This document shows positions 55,701-63,776 of a DNA stretch of 64,000 bases, in pieces. Made by a program: the position numbers and the translations under genes. How positions within the stretch are numbered: the first letter of the stretch is position 1; the number at the start of each line of letters is the position of its first letter. The DNA comes from Pontibacter indicus (GTDB taxonomy: Bacteria; Bacteroidota; Bacteroidia; Cytophagales; Hymenobacteraceae), in assembly GCF_900156345.1 (NCBI RefSeq), contig NZ_FTPP01000001.1:1488001-1552000 (forward strand), in the 5' to 3' direction. The notes under the pieces are model-generated. The model was not told the origin of the DNA, ran no database searches, and saw nothing but the letters and a program-made list of their open reading frames with translations.

Positions 55701-55976
55701 CTGCACGGCCAGCACCTCCACGGGTTGGGCCCCGCTGGTGTCTTTTAAGGAGATGTTGTCGAGCGTGAGGGTGAGGTATGGAAAATTCCTCCAGTTGGAC
55801 ATATCAGACTGAAAAGGCGCCAGCACCAGATTCGGATCTTTGGTGAGGGTGGTTCTGACGAGCACCGGAAGCTTGTCCTGGTAAAGCGGGGCCAGCATAA
55901 ACTGAGCTACCAGCACCAGCATGAGCACTAGTCCGATCACCAACAGAAAGATCTTAAGGAGGAGGCGCGTTTTCAT
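52800..55976 (-). CDS. AsmA-like outer-membrane biogenesis protein
   Basis: About 1058 aa from the ATG at 55976 (MKTRLLLKIF); the frame is open to 56033. It has an N-terminal transmembrane helix (about 6-28), then a long beta-rich periplasmic domain. The segments LTLDNISLKD and DGLTIHQH at the start and the C-terminal block FDRTVAYSSAAFRGMELIDIKPIQEALGFIRKER are typical of AsmA/TamB-like proteins of Bacteroidota. Such proteins are thought to form a lipid-transport groove between the membranes. Monocistronic as far as seen. Confidence 0.85.
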   Translation of the reverse strand: MKTRLLLKIFLLVIGLVLMLVLVAQFMLAPLYQDKLPVLVRTTLTKDPNLVLAPFQSDMSNWRNFPYLTLTLDNISLKDTSGAQPVEVLAVQHTEVLVPVLQWPYGRLRISKVYLDGLTIHQHVDSTGHKRSLTFGKGGKQDDDAGDFTLNIPQVRIRKAQFLSENHYKESAFSLQLLDSELAAELMDRTLKIKGKLEGKIDYISSRDLRLFEDRAFTADARYTYNLDKKLGRIEDSKAILNENEVLISGTHQKTSDGPGSELDLHFKGEQPFFFLLNQMSSVRSIPLLRQVQSDGRVQLHYHIAGHSGPTTRPRNKLHFALQDGRLHWPTTRITLSHIQIAGLLDNGPKHAPESSTFALHHASVRTGQDSLKLKAMITDFTKPFVDARISGSYTLDSLAKVMPPDYLSLPRGTLAGDVTIKGNLHAGPDLVREQDLQWQGFIRLQEVGFQPAKLTVPLTDLNGEAKLAGNTLSLQGMGGKVGGKPFSVEGSVRDVMNYLMGQQSTVTVRGAVKLKQVNTAWLKPVTKPTNTQSAPANKAVATTTILPDFLRLNMRLACQQLNLETAHVHNMRARLKSDGRRLTLSDIGLNSQGITVTGNVTAPNDNRKLHTADIELAAQMDTLDLTSMQQVNAIAGSAGGGKTAESDREGGMEFLMPLQQVNLLLRVKHIDLPGAEDLQHLSVRLNKNKSHVAMKEMRFKTSKGGSASAYGGFYLISSKLTRPYLDVHLQYDFLDLQAFMQNFAALKTLLPADQPQDQPGQEDENAMSTKLREKVYDLGLYVEAQELKYEYLKGSNLAIKARMDRDQAQLDKLYLEAFGGKIFSHGMMYLNEPSDTIPVRLKAQVQDVDLEQLFAVAEQMELDMLGSQNIKGKADCNLTVYTKLDGTFTPSFDRTVAYSSAAFRGMELIDIKPIQEALGFIRKERTGHLFFEDVAADFVLYKNKFVAPGFSMNNNLSSFDLRGSYTMQGDARLSMDINIFNILFGNNQKRIEQIQQDTLSLKESQSKQHLMLVRDQDKYKVKLSNRQEREDISLVLRNEFLEVLEQYEIDTAFSKIE

Positions 55977-56265
55977 AAAATTACCTGGCCAGACCGGTCG
56001 CTTGGTTTCCGGTTTGCTTCTCCTTAAACTCACTTTTTAAAAGAAAGTTTGGCTCAGCCGCCTCGCTCCGAACCTCCTGTGTTATATAGGATTGTGCTAT
56101 ATCTGGAGCAACGGTGCCCGAATTGGTTGGATTTAATCTGACAAAGCGGAAAAATGGCCTTCCTGCCCATTTTTTAACCTAAACCCTCCCCTCGTCCGTA
56201 CAAGAGACAGGCTCTACTGCATAATAGTGCCAGAAATTTTATGTTCTACCAAACGAAAACAAACC

Positions 56266-56598
56266 ATGAGCAGCAACAATAGAAATATCTCCGAGGATCC
56301 GAATTCAAGAAAAGGTGAAGGTGTGAGCGGACTGGGCCAAGGCAAACAGACTGGCCCGGTAGCAGGTGGCGCTGACAATACCCGCGGCGAGAACAAGCCA
56401 AGTCGTGAAGGCAGTAGCGGCGGTGCCAAGCATGGCAAAGACAACCCTCGCGAGCAGAAAAGCCCGCAGGGCTCCAATGCCAACCCGACCACGACCAGCC
56501 GTGGCGCTGACAGCACCGACAAGGAGTTCCGCAACAACCAGCCGAACCCAAGCACCATCACAGACCCAGATATGAAAAACAAGGAGCGTAACAACTAA
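56266..56598 (+). CDS. Small hydrophilin-like disordered protein
   Basis: This 110-aa protein starts MSSNNRNISEDPNSRKGEG. It is rich in Gly, Asn, Ser, Lys, Thr, Pro and Asp and lacks cysteine, tryptophan and any hydrophobic stretch. This composition is that of hydrophilins and LEA-like stress proteins. It should be soluble, heat-stable and disordered. It has its own terminator, so it is probably expressed. ATG at 56266 is preferred over the upstream GTG at 56227. Function is inferred from composition. Confidence 0.7.
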   Translation: MSSNNRNISEDPNSRKGEGVSGLGQGKQTGPVAGGADNTRGENKPSREGSSGGAKHGKDNPREQKSPQGSNANPTTTSRGADSTDKEFRNNQPNPSTITDPDMKNKERNN

Positions 56599-56615
56599 GG
56601 TTATACCTGCGCCTT

Positions 56616-56653
56616 AAACGAAAAGCCCCGGCAGTAGCCGGGGCTTTTCGTTT
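56616..56653. terminator. Bidirectional terminator
   Basis: AAACGAAAAGCCCCGG (56616-56631) pairs with CCGGGGCTTTTCGTTT (56638-56653) with a 6-base loop. It lies between the convergent hydrophilin-like and PBP4 genes. Confidence 0.92.
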
Positions 56654-56678
56654 TCTACCTGTATAGTATCGCTATACC

Positions 56679-58079
56679 TTACTTCAATTCATCCAGCACC
56701 GCGTACATCTTTTTCACAAGCGATGAGGCCGAGCCGTTGTAGTTGTTCACAACGAAGGAGAAAACGTACTCCTGCCCGTCTTTGGCTTTGTGGTAGCCGG
56801 TAAAACCCTTTACGCCACGGATGGTGCCGCTTTTCATTTTCATGTTGTTGAATGTGGGCAGCGAGGCATGGAGACCCGGATACCAGTTTTGCTGACGGGC
56901 GTGCAGTAACAGTTGCACCTGGGCGTGCGTCGTTACCCGGTTGAGCGGCGAGAGGCCAGAGCCATCCACCATGGCCAGTTCAGACTCGGCTATACCTTTG
57001 CTTTTCCAGTGCTGCCGGATCTTGTTCAGCCCCTGGCGGGTGTCGCTGGTACTGCCATCGGCGAAAGCGATCGTTTTGGCGAGCGCCTCTCCGTAGAGGT
57101 TGATGCTTTTGCGGTTGAACCAGTACACGATGCTGTCGAGGGGCGGTGACGTGACGGTGTGGAAGAAGGTGAATCCCTGCTGGGGCACGGCATTGTGCTG
57201 CAACACGGCCTGCTGCGGCATGCTGATGCCCAGCGTACGAAGTGTGTCGGCCAGCATGCTCACAAATTGGTTAGCCCCGGAAGGCAGGGCGCCTGAGATC
57301 TTGAAACTACTTTCGTTGACCGGTATTGTGCCCCGGATGGCGGCCGTGCTGGTGCCCACCGGGAAGTAGATGTAGGCATTGTCGCCGGTACCCGCCGCAG
57401 CAGAGGTAAGCTCGGAGCGCAGGCCATAGCCGTTCAGGTTCGGCACCGTTTTCACGATCGAAACCGGCTCGCCGATCTGCTTACCCGACTTCAGGATCAC
57501 ATCGTACTGGTTTTCGCGCCAGTTCAGTTTGGCAGCACCTGCCCCGTAGTAGTTGGCAATGTCCTGCCACATCCAGCCGTCGGGCACGATTTCCTCGTTC
57601 CAGCCTTCATTCTGCACCACTACCTCATGCACGGTTTTTACTCCGGCACGCTGCATCGCCCGAACCAGGTCCTTCAGCACAGCGTCCTCTTTAGTCACCG
57701 GCCAGCGCCAGCTTCCAAACGTAGGGTCGCCGCTCGGCACGATGATGAGCGACGTCTGCTTGCCGCTTTTCCGAAGGGCAAATTTCGTTTCGTAGCGATA
57801 GGACTTGCCCATCAATTCGTAGGCGCTGATGCTGGTGATCAGCTTCATGGTAGAGGCCGGTGCCAGCCCGATTTTGCCGTTGCGGTCAAACACAACCTGC
57901 CCTGTTTTGGCATCTACCACATACAGCGAAGCGATGCCGTTCTGCAGCTGCGAATCGGCTTCGAACTTCTGGAAAGCGGTGGTGAGTTTGGTAGCAGCAG
58001 ACTGCGCCCAGACTTGCGGTAGCGTCAGTAAACAGGCAAACAGGAAGGTGAGGGAAAGGGTGCGGGTTTTCATAGCCAA
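56679..58079 (-). CDS. dacB: D-alanyl-D-alanine carboxypeptidase/endopeptidase (PBP4, peptidase S13)
   Basis: This 466-aa protein has a signal peptide ending VWAQ (about 26) and the three penicillin-binding motifs: Ser76-Thr-Met-Lys79, Ser325-Ile-Asn327 and Lys416-Ser-Gly418. The domain insertion between the first two motifs is typical of S13. It should cleave D-Ala-D-Ala and cross-links in the periplasm. Residues SGLSPLNRVT (374-383) match the conserved DGSGL region. Start could be Met1 or Met3. A dispersed motif core lies at 56990-56997. Confidence 0.95.
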   Translation of the reverse strand: MAMKTRTLSLTFLFACLLTLPQVWAQSAATKLTTAFQKFEADSQLQNGIASLYVVDAKTGQVVFDRNGKIGLAPASTMKLITSISAYELMGKSYRYETKFALRKSGKQTSLIIVPSGDPTFGSWRWPVTKEDAVLKDLVRAMQRAGVKTVHEVVVQNEGWNEEIVPDGWMWQDIANYYGAGAAKLNWRENQYDVILKSGKQIGEPVSIVKTVPNLNGYGLRSELTSAAAGTGDNAYIYFPVGTSTAAIRGTIPVNESSFKISGALPSGANQFVSMLADTLRTLGISMPQQAVLQHNAVPQQGFTFFHTVTSPPLDSIVYWFNRKSINLYGEALAKTIAFADGSTSDTRQGLNKIRQHWKSKGIAESELAMVDGSGLSPLNRVTTHAQVQLLLHARQQNWYPGLHASLPTFNNMKMKSGTIRGVKGFTGYHKAKDGQEYVFSFVVNNYNGSASSLVKKMYAVLDELK

Positions 58080-58117
58080 AAATTACGCATTTCTGCCGGT
58101 TATCCCCAAACCTAAAA

Positions 58118-58159
58118 ACAAAACGGCCGCTCATTCGCAGGAACAAGCGGCCGTTTTGT
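58118..58159 (-). terminator. Terminator
   Basis: ACAAAACGGCCGCT (58118-58131) pairs with AGCGGCCGTTTTGT (58146-58159). On the minus strand it follows the gene at 58174-58923 and precedes dacB, so the two are separate units. Confidence 0.9.
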
Positions 58160-58173
58160 ATCAAATGCTATAC

Positions 58174-58923
58174 CTACCAGTCCTGGTGATCGCGGTATAT
58201 GTTGCGTTCGTTGTAGCGACGCTCGTCCTCGGATCTGCGCTGCTGGCTGTGCCCCCAGTTGTTGTAGGCGCTGCGCTCGCGGTCTTCGTCGCGGTTGTTA
58301 TACCTGGTGGAGCCATAGCCCGTGTCGCGGTACTCATCGAAGCTGCGGTTGTAGCCTCTTTCTCCCCTATCCTCGTTTCGGTAACCGGATCTGGACTGAT
58401 TGCTGTCCCTATAGCCGGTGCCACGGTAGCGCCTTTCATCATCGTCATTCATGCGGCCACGGTAGTCGTTCTCCCCGGAACCACTGTAGTTCTGACGGCT
58501 ATGCTCGTTGTGGTCGTAATAGTTTCGGTCGCCGCCCATGTGGCTCGGCCGCTCACGTCCCGACATACCGTAGTTGGATGGTCCGTAGGCTGAGCCGCCG
58601 CCGTAGGTGCTGCCTCCTTCGCCGTAGCGTGTTCCGCCGCTGAAGTCGCCATAGGCGCGGGCGTCGGAAGTTCTGCGGTTGCGTTCATACCTATCACGGT
58701 CGTCGCTATACCTGTTCTCATGGCTTCGGTGACTACCGGAGTGGTAGCGGCCATCAGAGCTGTTCATGTCATCAGGGTTGTAGCGCGACAGGCTGTGGGT
58801 GTTGCCGGTTCGGGCATTGCCGTGCTCGTCGAAGTCGGCATAATGGTTCTTGCGGGAGCGGTCGTTCTGCGCGTTGTTTCTGTTCATAGCTTTGTAATTT
58901 AGGTTAAAAACACTCCCTCTCAT
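58174..58923 (-). CDS. Disordered Arg/Asp/Tyr/Gly-rich protein, paralogue-like
   Basis: This 249-aa protein starts MNRNNAQNDRSRKNHYADFDEHGNARTG. Like the protein at 18349-19083 it is nearly all Arg, Asp, Asn, Ser, Gly, Tyr and His, with many RYGEGG-, SYG- and DRDRYERN-like clusters. It has no signal peptide and no hydrophobic core. A shared beginning (MNR...) and composition suggest a paralogous family, but alignment is needed since low complexity can mislead. Its own terminator supports expression. Nucleic-acid binding or desiccation/radiation protection are guesses. Confidence 0.72.
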   Translation of the reverse strand: MRGSVFNLNYKAMNRNNAQNDRSRKNHYADFDEHGNARTGNTHSLSRYNPDDMNSSDGRYHSGSHRSHENRYSDDRDRYERNRRTSDARAYGDFSGGTRYGEGGSTYGGGSAYGPSNYGMSGRERPSHMGGDRNYYDHNEHSRQNYSGSGENDYRGRMNDDDERRYRGTGYRDSNQSRSGYRNEDRGERGYNRSFDEYRDTGYGSTRYNNRDEDRERSAYNNWGHSQQRRSEDERRYNERNIYRDHQDW

Positions 58924-59311
58924 AACGCAGCAAAGCGACGCATGTTAATCAAAGCCCAGCTATTCCAGTAATCTAGCCCCTTTATTAAGCCACAAACCAG
59001 CGATTTGGTGCCTTAGGCAGATCGCAAACTTGCTCCTGCACACAAACCTTAAATTAACTGCAAGTCTCGCCTTTTTTTCACCTGCGGGTAATTGCCCTTC
59101 GCCCTCCTACCAGTTACGCTCACCATTATATATAGAAATATTATAAAAATAATAATTAAAATCATATTTTATTCGTACAATTTATTTACTAATGACAATA
59201 AAAAATAAATTTTATTATAAAAATAATCAATCAGCCAATCTTACGTAACTCATTACAGCAATTAAATCACATAGTTATTTGTATCACTCACTTAAAAACA
59301 ACTTAAAAGTC
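58924..59311. other. AT-rich intergenic region
   Basis: The part from 59125 to 59280 is very AT-rich, unlike the rest of the window. It has no gene. It probably holds the promoter of the large surface protein that follows, but no exact TAnnTTTG was found. Confidence 0.5.
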
Positions 59312-62300
59312 ATGAATGTCAAATCTACTACACAACCTCCGAACTATGGGGATAACAGTGATATGCCCCGACAAGATAAAATATCATTGCACAGCAACTT
59401 ACATTCAAAAAGCTTACAAAAGGCATCATTTAGGCGAATCCCCTCTGTTCCATTCTTTTTCACTTTACTAGCTGCTTTACTTTTTCAGACTGCAGCTAGC
59501 TTTGCTCAAAACTTTTCCATCACAGGTCCATCACCACTCTGTATGGGTACTGAACCTATCACTTACTCGATTCCGATACAATCCGGGGCGGCCAGTTACA
59601 CTTGGATAATAAGCGCCACGAATACAGATGCCTATATAGTAGGTGGTAAAGACTCAGTTACCTCTAATCAGCCAATTAAAATCATTCGTGGCCCGGTAAT
59701 GAATTCTATACAGATTGTGCCGGGCACGGTTGGTGGAGGATTTTCCTTATCAGCAAACGTGAAGATGGAAAATGGCACCACTAGAAATGGATTTAGAACA
59801 ATCACGATGCCGTATGCTGAAGCAGGGCCAGACGTGCAATTATCCTGTGCTTCGCCAAGTGTCACCATTGGTAATCCTAACTTTCAGAACAACGTTACCT
59901 GGCGCTGGGCGGGTCCGGGCGGATTTACTTCAACGATAAAAAACCCCGTTGTATCCCTTCCCGGAACCTATACGCTCACTGTAACCGGCGGCTCTTGCAC
60001 CTATACGGACGAAGTTATAGTTTCACCACCTGCTGACAATTGTGCACCTACTATAGCCGCTATAACTAACAAAACTCTAAACGAGTTGACAAACCTTCCT
60101 TCTACCATTCTTTCGGCAAGCGACCCGAACGGGGATCCGCTTACGTTCAGTTTCCGTCATGCTGTAGACGGAGGGGAGATGAATGATGGATTGCCTGATG
60201 GCGCAGCATTCAACACAACGACAAGAGCACTTACCTGGCGGCCTTCTGAAGCGCAAGGTCCAGGTGTTTTTACAATTGAAGTTACTGCCTCTGATGGCGA
60301 ACTGTCGGGTACCAGGTCCTTTACTATTACAGTGAATGAAGTAAACACAGCGCCTATTTATGATCCTATCAGCAACGCATATGGTAAAGTGGGTGAAAAG
60401 ATAGAGTTCACCGTGAGGGCCACTGACCACGATGTGCCTGGTACACAGACGATAACTCTTAGCCTAAGCGGCACCAATGGTGTATATCCTGCTGGGGCTA
60501 CCATCACGAACATACTACCAAGTTCAAACCCGCAAGAAGGACTCTTCTCCTGGACACCAGCTGCGAACCAGGTAGGTAGAGCGGCTGTATATGCCTTGGC
60601 CAACGATGGTTTGCGGGGCCAGGCTTCTCCTACATTTTATCTGTATGTAAATGCTCCACCCAGGTTAAATGCGATTACAGCAAAATCTGTTGAAGCAGGC
60701 AAAAAGCTCACGTTCCAGTTGTCTGGATCGGATGTAAACAGTAGTTCCGATATGTTTAGCTCTCCACATCAATCCAGGTCGTTTTCAGTGGAAGTGACTC
60801 CGGTCGAAGTGCAGGGTGAATACTCAACGGATGATGTACCCGCTATAACTAAAATTGAAGGCGACTGGACTGGCAATCAGGCCATTACGGGCGCAAATAC
60901 AAGTACTATAACAGGTATATTTGATTGGACACCTACAACACCGGGTACTTATACTGTCAAAATCAAGCTGCAGGACAATGGTATAAGTGGCAATTTCCCG
61001 CTTTCAGACGAGAAATCTTTTACCGTAACTGTAACACCCCCACCAGTAACATATTATTCTCTTACGCTAACTCCACCTGAAAACGGTTCGATCAGACATG
61101 AACCGGCTGGTGAAACCTACGAAGCTGGCACTGTGGTGACACTCACAGCTGAAGCACATGAAGGCTTCCGCTTTACAGGTTGGACAGGCGATGCCACAGG
61201 CACTTCAAACCCACTTGCTCTGACCATGAGCGGTAACAAGACTGTTTCAGCCTCTTTCGAGGCGATTCCGACCTATAAGCTTACAATTACAAATCCTGAC
61301 AACGGCTCCGGCACGATTGGGCATACTCCGGAGGCAGACCAGGAAGGCAAATACACTGAAGACACGGAGGTTACGCTAACTGCCATCCCAGCCAATGGCT
61401 ATCAGTTTACAGGCTGGACAGGAGATGCGTCCGGTGACGTAAACCCATTGAAGCTAATAATGGACGCTGACAAGAACGTTTCGGCTACGTTTGAGCTCAT
61501 CCCGCCGACCGTGTATACCTTGACGCTCCATGATCCTACTAACGGTTCTATCGAAGCTGACCCAGCGGCTGATTCATACGTGGCCGGCACTGAGGTCACA
61601 CTAAGAGCTATACCTGATGATGGCTACCGCTTCACTGGGTGGTCAGGAGACGCTTCCGGCACCGAGGCCACCACGGCTGTGGTGATGAACGCCAACAAGA
61701 CGGTATCGGCTACTTTTGAACCAATCCCAACCTTTACACTTACAATCGCTGAGTCGAGTAATGGTAGTATTACCCAAGATCCAGCACCTGATCAAACAGG
61801 TAAATACCGCGAAGGCACCATGGTCACGCTCACAGCTGAGCCGGCCAGCGGTTACCGCTTCACTGGCTGGGCAGGTGATGTAACTGGCGTCGAGCTTACA
61901 ACTACTATAACAATGGATGCTGACAAGCATGCCTCGGCTACATTTGAACTCATTCTTCCAACGATGTACAAGTTGACGCTGACGCAACCTGAAAACGGCT
62001 CTATCAGCCTTGAGCCTTCTGCCGATACATATGAAGCTGGTAGTGTAGTGACGCTAACGGCCACAGCGGCCTCAGGCTTCCGTTTTGCGGGCTGGACGGG
62101 GGACGCCTCCGGCACGGCCAACCCGCTACAGCTGACCATGAACGCCGACAAGGCGGTCTCGGCCACGTTCGAGGCCATCCCCGCCAGCGGCCCGCAGGTG
62201 ACCGGCTTCGTGCTGGTGAGCGCCCAGACAGAGCAGGACGTTCTCACCATCGCTGACGGGGCCGCCATCAGCTTCGCCTCCCTGCCCAACACCAAGCTCA

Positions 62301-63709
62301 ACATCCGGGCCAACACCTCGCCCGGCGCGGTCGGAAGCGTCAGGTTCGAGCTGAGCGGCGCCCAGAGCAAGACCTTCGTCGACAACCAGGCCCCCTACGC
62401 CCTGCACGGCGATGATGGGGCGGGCAACTACTACTACGGCAACTGGAATCCGCCCGCCACGGGCACCTACACCCTCACGGCCACCCCGTACTCGGGGCCC
62501 AGGGCGACTGGAACCGCAGGGACGCCATTGACCATCACATTTACCCTTAACCGTGACGGAGGTACACCGCCAACCCAATATAGCTTGAATACAGGCACAA
62601 TGGGTAACGGTACAGTAGCAAAGTCTCCTGATCAAAGCACTTATGCCAGCGGTAGCTTTGTAACGATAACAGCAACGGCAGCCTCCGGATCACGCTTTGT
62701 AGGCTGGACTGGTGATGCCTCTGGTTCACAGAATCCGCTGTCCATTACGATGACAAGTAATAAATCCATTACAGCTGTGTTCGAAACGATACAAAGTAAC
62801 ACTTATGTACTTTCTGTCAATTCCTCTAACGGCGGTTCAGTAACAAAGAGTCCAAATCAGAATAGCTATACGGCCGGCACCGTGGTCACTTTGACAGCAA
62901 GCCCTGCGGCAGGTTTCCGTTTTGCGGGCTGGACGGGGGACGCCTCCGGCACGGCCAACCCGCTACAGCTGACCATGAACGCCGACAAGGCGGTCTCGGC
63001 CACGTTCGAGGCCATCCCCGCCAGCGGCCCGCAGGTGACCGGCTTCGTGCTGGTGAGCGCCCAGACAGAGCAGGACGTTCTCACCATCGCTGACGGGGCC
63101 GCCATCAGCTTCGCCTCCCTGCCCAACACCAAGCTCAACATCCGGGCCAACACCTCGCCCGGCGCGGTCGGAAGCGTCAGGTTCGAGCTGAGCGGCGCCC
63201 AGAGCAAGACCTTCGTCGACAACCAGGCCCCCTACGCCCTGCACGGCGATGATGGGGCGGGCAACTACTACTACGGCAACTGGAATCCGCCCGCCACGGG
63301 CACCTACACCCTCACGGCCACCCCGTACTCGGGGCCCAGGGCGACTGGAACCGCAGGGACGCCATTGACCATCACATTTACTTTCAACAGAGATGGAGCG
63401 CTTATAAATAATGCTACTTCATCTTTGAGCGCTGTGAATCCAGAAGCCTCAAAGCTCTATGTGTATCCAAATCCAACATCAGACGGTCGCATTAAATTAA
63501 TGTTGTCTGATGGAGAAACTGGAAAAGTCAGGTATAGCTTAGTGAACTCCATTGGTGAGAGACTTTACTCAGGTGAGTTGATAAGGGAAGAATCATCGAA
63601 GCAAGTAAATCTTGATTTTTCTGAGAAAATGAGGACACCAGGGGTTTACTTCCTAAGGGTAGAGTATCCTCAACAGACAAAAGTGTTTAAATTAATGAAA
63701 ACACTTTAA
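59312..63709 (+). CDS. Very large secreted adhesin-like protein with InlB-type repeats and T9SS tail
   Basis: About 1465 aa from the ATG at 59312; Met at 59363 is an alternative, and the frame opens at a TTG at 59279. The hydrophobic export signal ends SFAQN after a long polar N-region. The order is an Ig/PKD-like part, two putative Ig (cadherin-like) domains around residues 235-440, then seven InlB B-type repeats, each with (F/Y)xFxGWTGDA and a TFE end. A roughly 100-aa beta domain beginning VTGFVLVSAQ occurs twice, after repeats 5 and 7. The Por C-terminal domain begins LYVYPNPTSDG. It is expected on the cell surface through T9SS. GC-rich duplicated cassettes sit in otherwise AT-richer DNA. 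Confidence 0.88.
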   Translation: MNVKSTTQPPNYGDNSDMPRQDKISLHSNLHSKSLQKASFRRIPSVPFFFTLLAALLFQTAASFAQNFSITGPSPLCMGTEPITYSIPIQSGAASYTWIISATNTDAYIVGGKDSVTSNQPIKIIRGPVMNSIQIVPGTVGGGFSLSANVKMENGTTRNGFRTITMPYAEAGPDVQLSCASPSVTIGNPNFQNNVTWRWAGPGGFTSTIKNPVVSLPGTYTLTVTGGSCTYTDEVIVSPPADNCAPTIAAITNKTLNELTNLPSTILSASDPNGDPLTFSFRHAVDGGEMNDGLPDGAAFNTTTRALTWRPSEAQGPGVFTIEVTASDGELSGTRSFTITVNEVNTAPIYDPISNAYGKVGEKIEFTVRATDHDVPGTQTITLSLSGTNGVYPAGATITNILPSSNPQEGLFSWTPAANQVGRAAVYALANDGLRGQASPTFYLYVNAPPRLNAITAKSVEAGKKLTFQLSGSDVNSSSDMFSSPHQSRSFSVEVTPVEVQGEYSTDDVPAITKIEGDWTGNQAITGANTSTITGIFDWTPTTPGTYTVKIKLQDNGISGNFPLSDEKSFTVTVTPPPVTYYSLTLTPPENGSIRHEPAGETYEAGTVVTLTAEAHEGFRFTGWTGDATGTSNPLALTMSGNKTVSASFEAIPTYKLTITNPDNGSGTIGHTPEADQEGKYTEDTEVTLTAIPANGYQFTGWTGDASGDVNPLKLIMDADKNVSATFELIPPTVYTLTLHDPTNGSIEADPAADSYVAGTEVTLRAIPDDGYRFTGWSGDASGTEATTAVVMNANKTVSATFEPIPTFTLTIAESSNGSITQDPAPDQTGKYREGTMVTLTAEPASGYRFTGWAGDVTGVELTTTITMDADKHASATFELILPTMYKLTLTQPENGSISLEPSADTYEAGSVVTLTATAASGFRFAGWTGDASGTANPLQLTMNADKAVSATFEAIPASGPQVTGFVLVSAQTEQDVLTIADGAAISFASLPNTKLNIRANTSPGAVGSVRFELSGAQSKTFVDNQAPYALHGDDGAGNYYYGNWNPPATGTYTLTATPYSGPRATGTAGTPLTITFTLNRDGGTPPTQYSLNTGTMGNGTVAKSPDQSTYASGSFVTITATAASGSRFVGWTGDASGSQNPLSITMTSNKSITAVFETIQSNTYVLSVNSSNGGSVTKSPNQNSYTAGTVVTLTASPAAGFRFAGWTGDASGTANPLQLTMNADKAVSATFEAIPASGPQVTGFVLVSAQTEQDVLTIADGAAISFASLPNTKLNIRANTSPGAVGSVRFELSGAQSKTFVDNQAPYALHGDDGAGNYYYGNWNPPATGTYTLTATPYSGPRATGTAGTPLTITFTFNRDGALINNATSSLSAVNPEASKLYVYPNPTSDGRIKLMLSDGETGKVRYSLVNSIGERLYSGELIREESSKQVNLDFSEKMRTPGVYFLRVEYPQQTKVFKLMKTL
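62078..62544 (+). repeat. 467-bp exact direct repeat, copy 1
   Basis: This segment is identical to 62915-63381 as far as I can read, offset 837 bp. It encodes the last part of an InlB repeat and the VTGFVLVSAQ domain. The DNA is much more GC-rich than the surrounding gene. Confidence 0.93.
62915..63381 (+). repeat. 467-bp exact direct repeat, copy 2
   Basis: Second copy of 62078-62544. Identity across 467 bp including synonymous sites means recent duplication or gene conversion. The repeat can recombine to delete or add 837 bp (279 codons) in frame. Confidence 0.93.
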
Positions 63710-63715
63710 GCATTA

Positions 63716-63759
63716 AAAAACTCAAAGCCCCTGCATATGTGCAGGGGCTTTGAGTTTTT
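63716..63759. terminator. Strong bidirectional terminator
   Basis: Perfect 20-bp arms (63716-63735 and 63740-63759) with a 4-base loop. A and T tracts on both sides serve the surface-protein gene and the convergent partial gene. Confidence 0.93.
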
Positions 63760-63776
63760 AGTCATCTACAAAGAAT

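Noticed and set aside
19..63548. Reading TATACC copies as promoter -10 boxes
   Set aside because: They occur in both orientations inside genes and as tandem arrays, and this phylum uses TAnnTTTG. Their context is not promoter-like.
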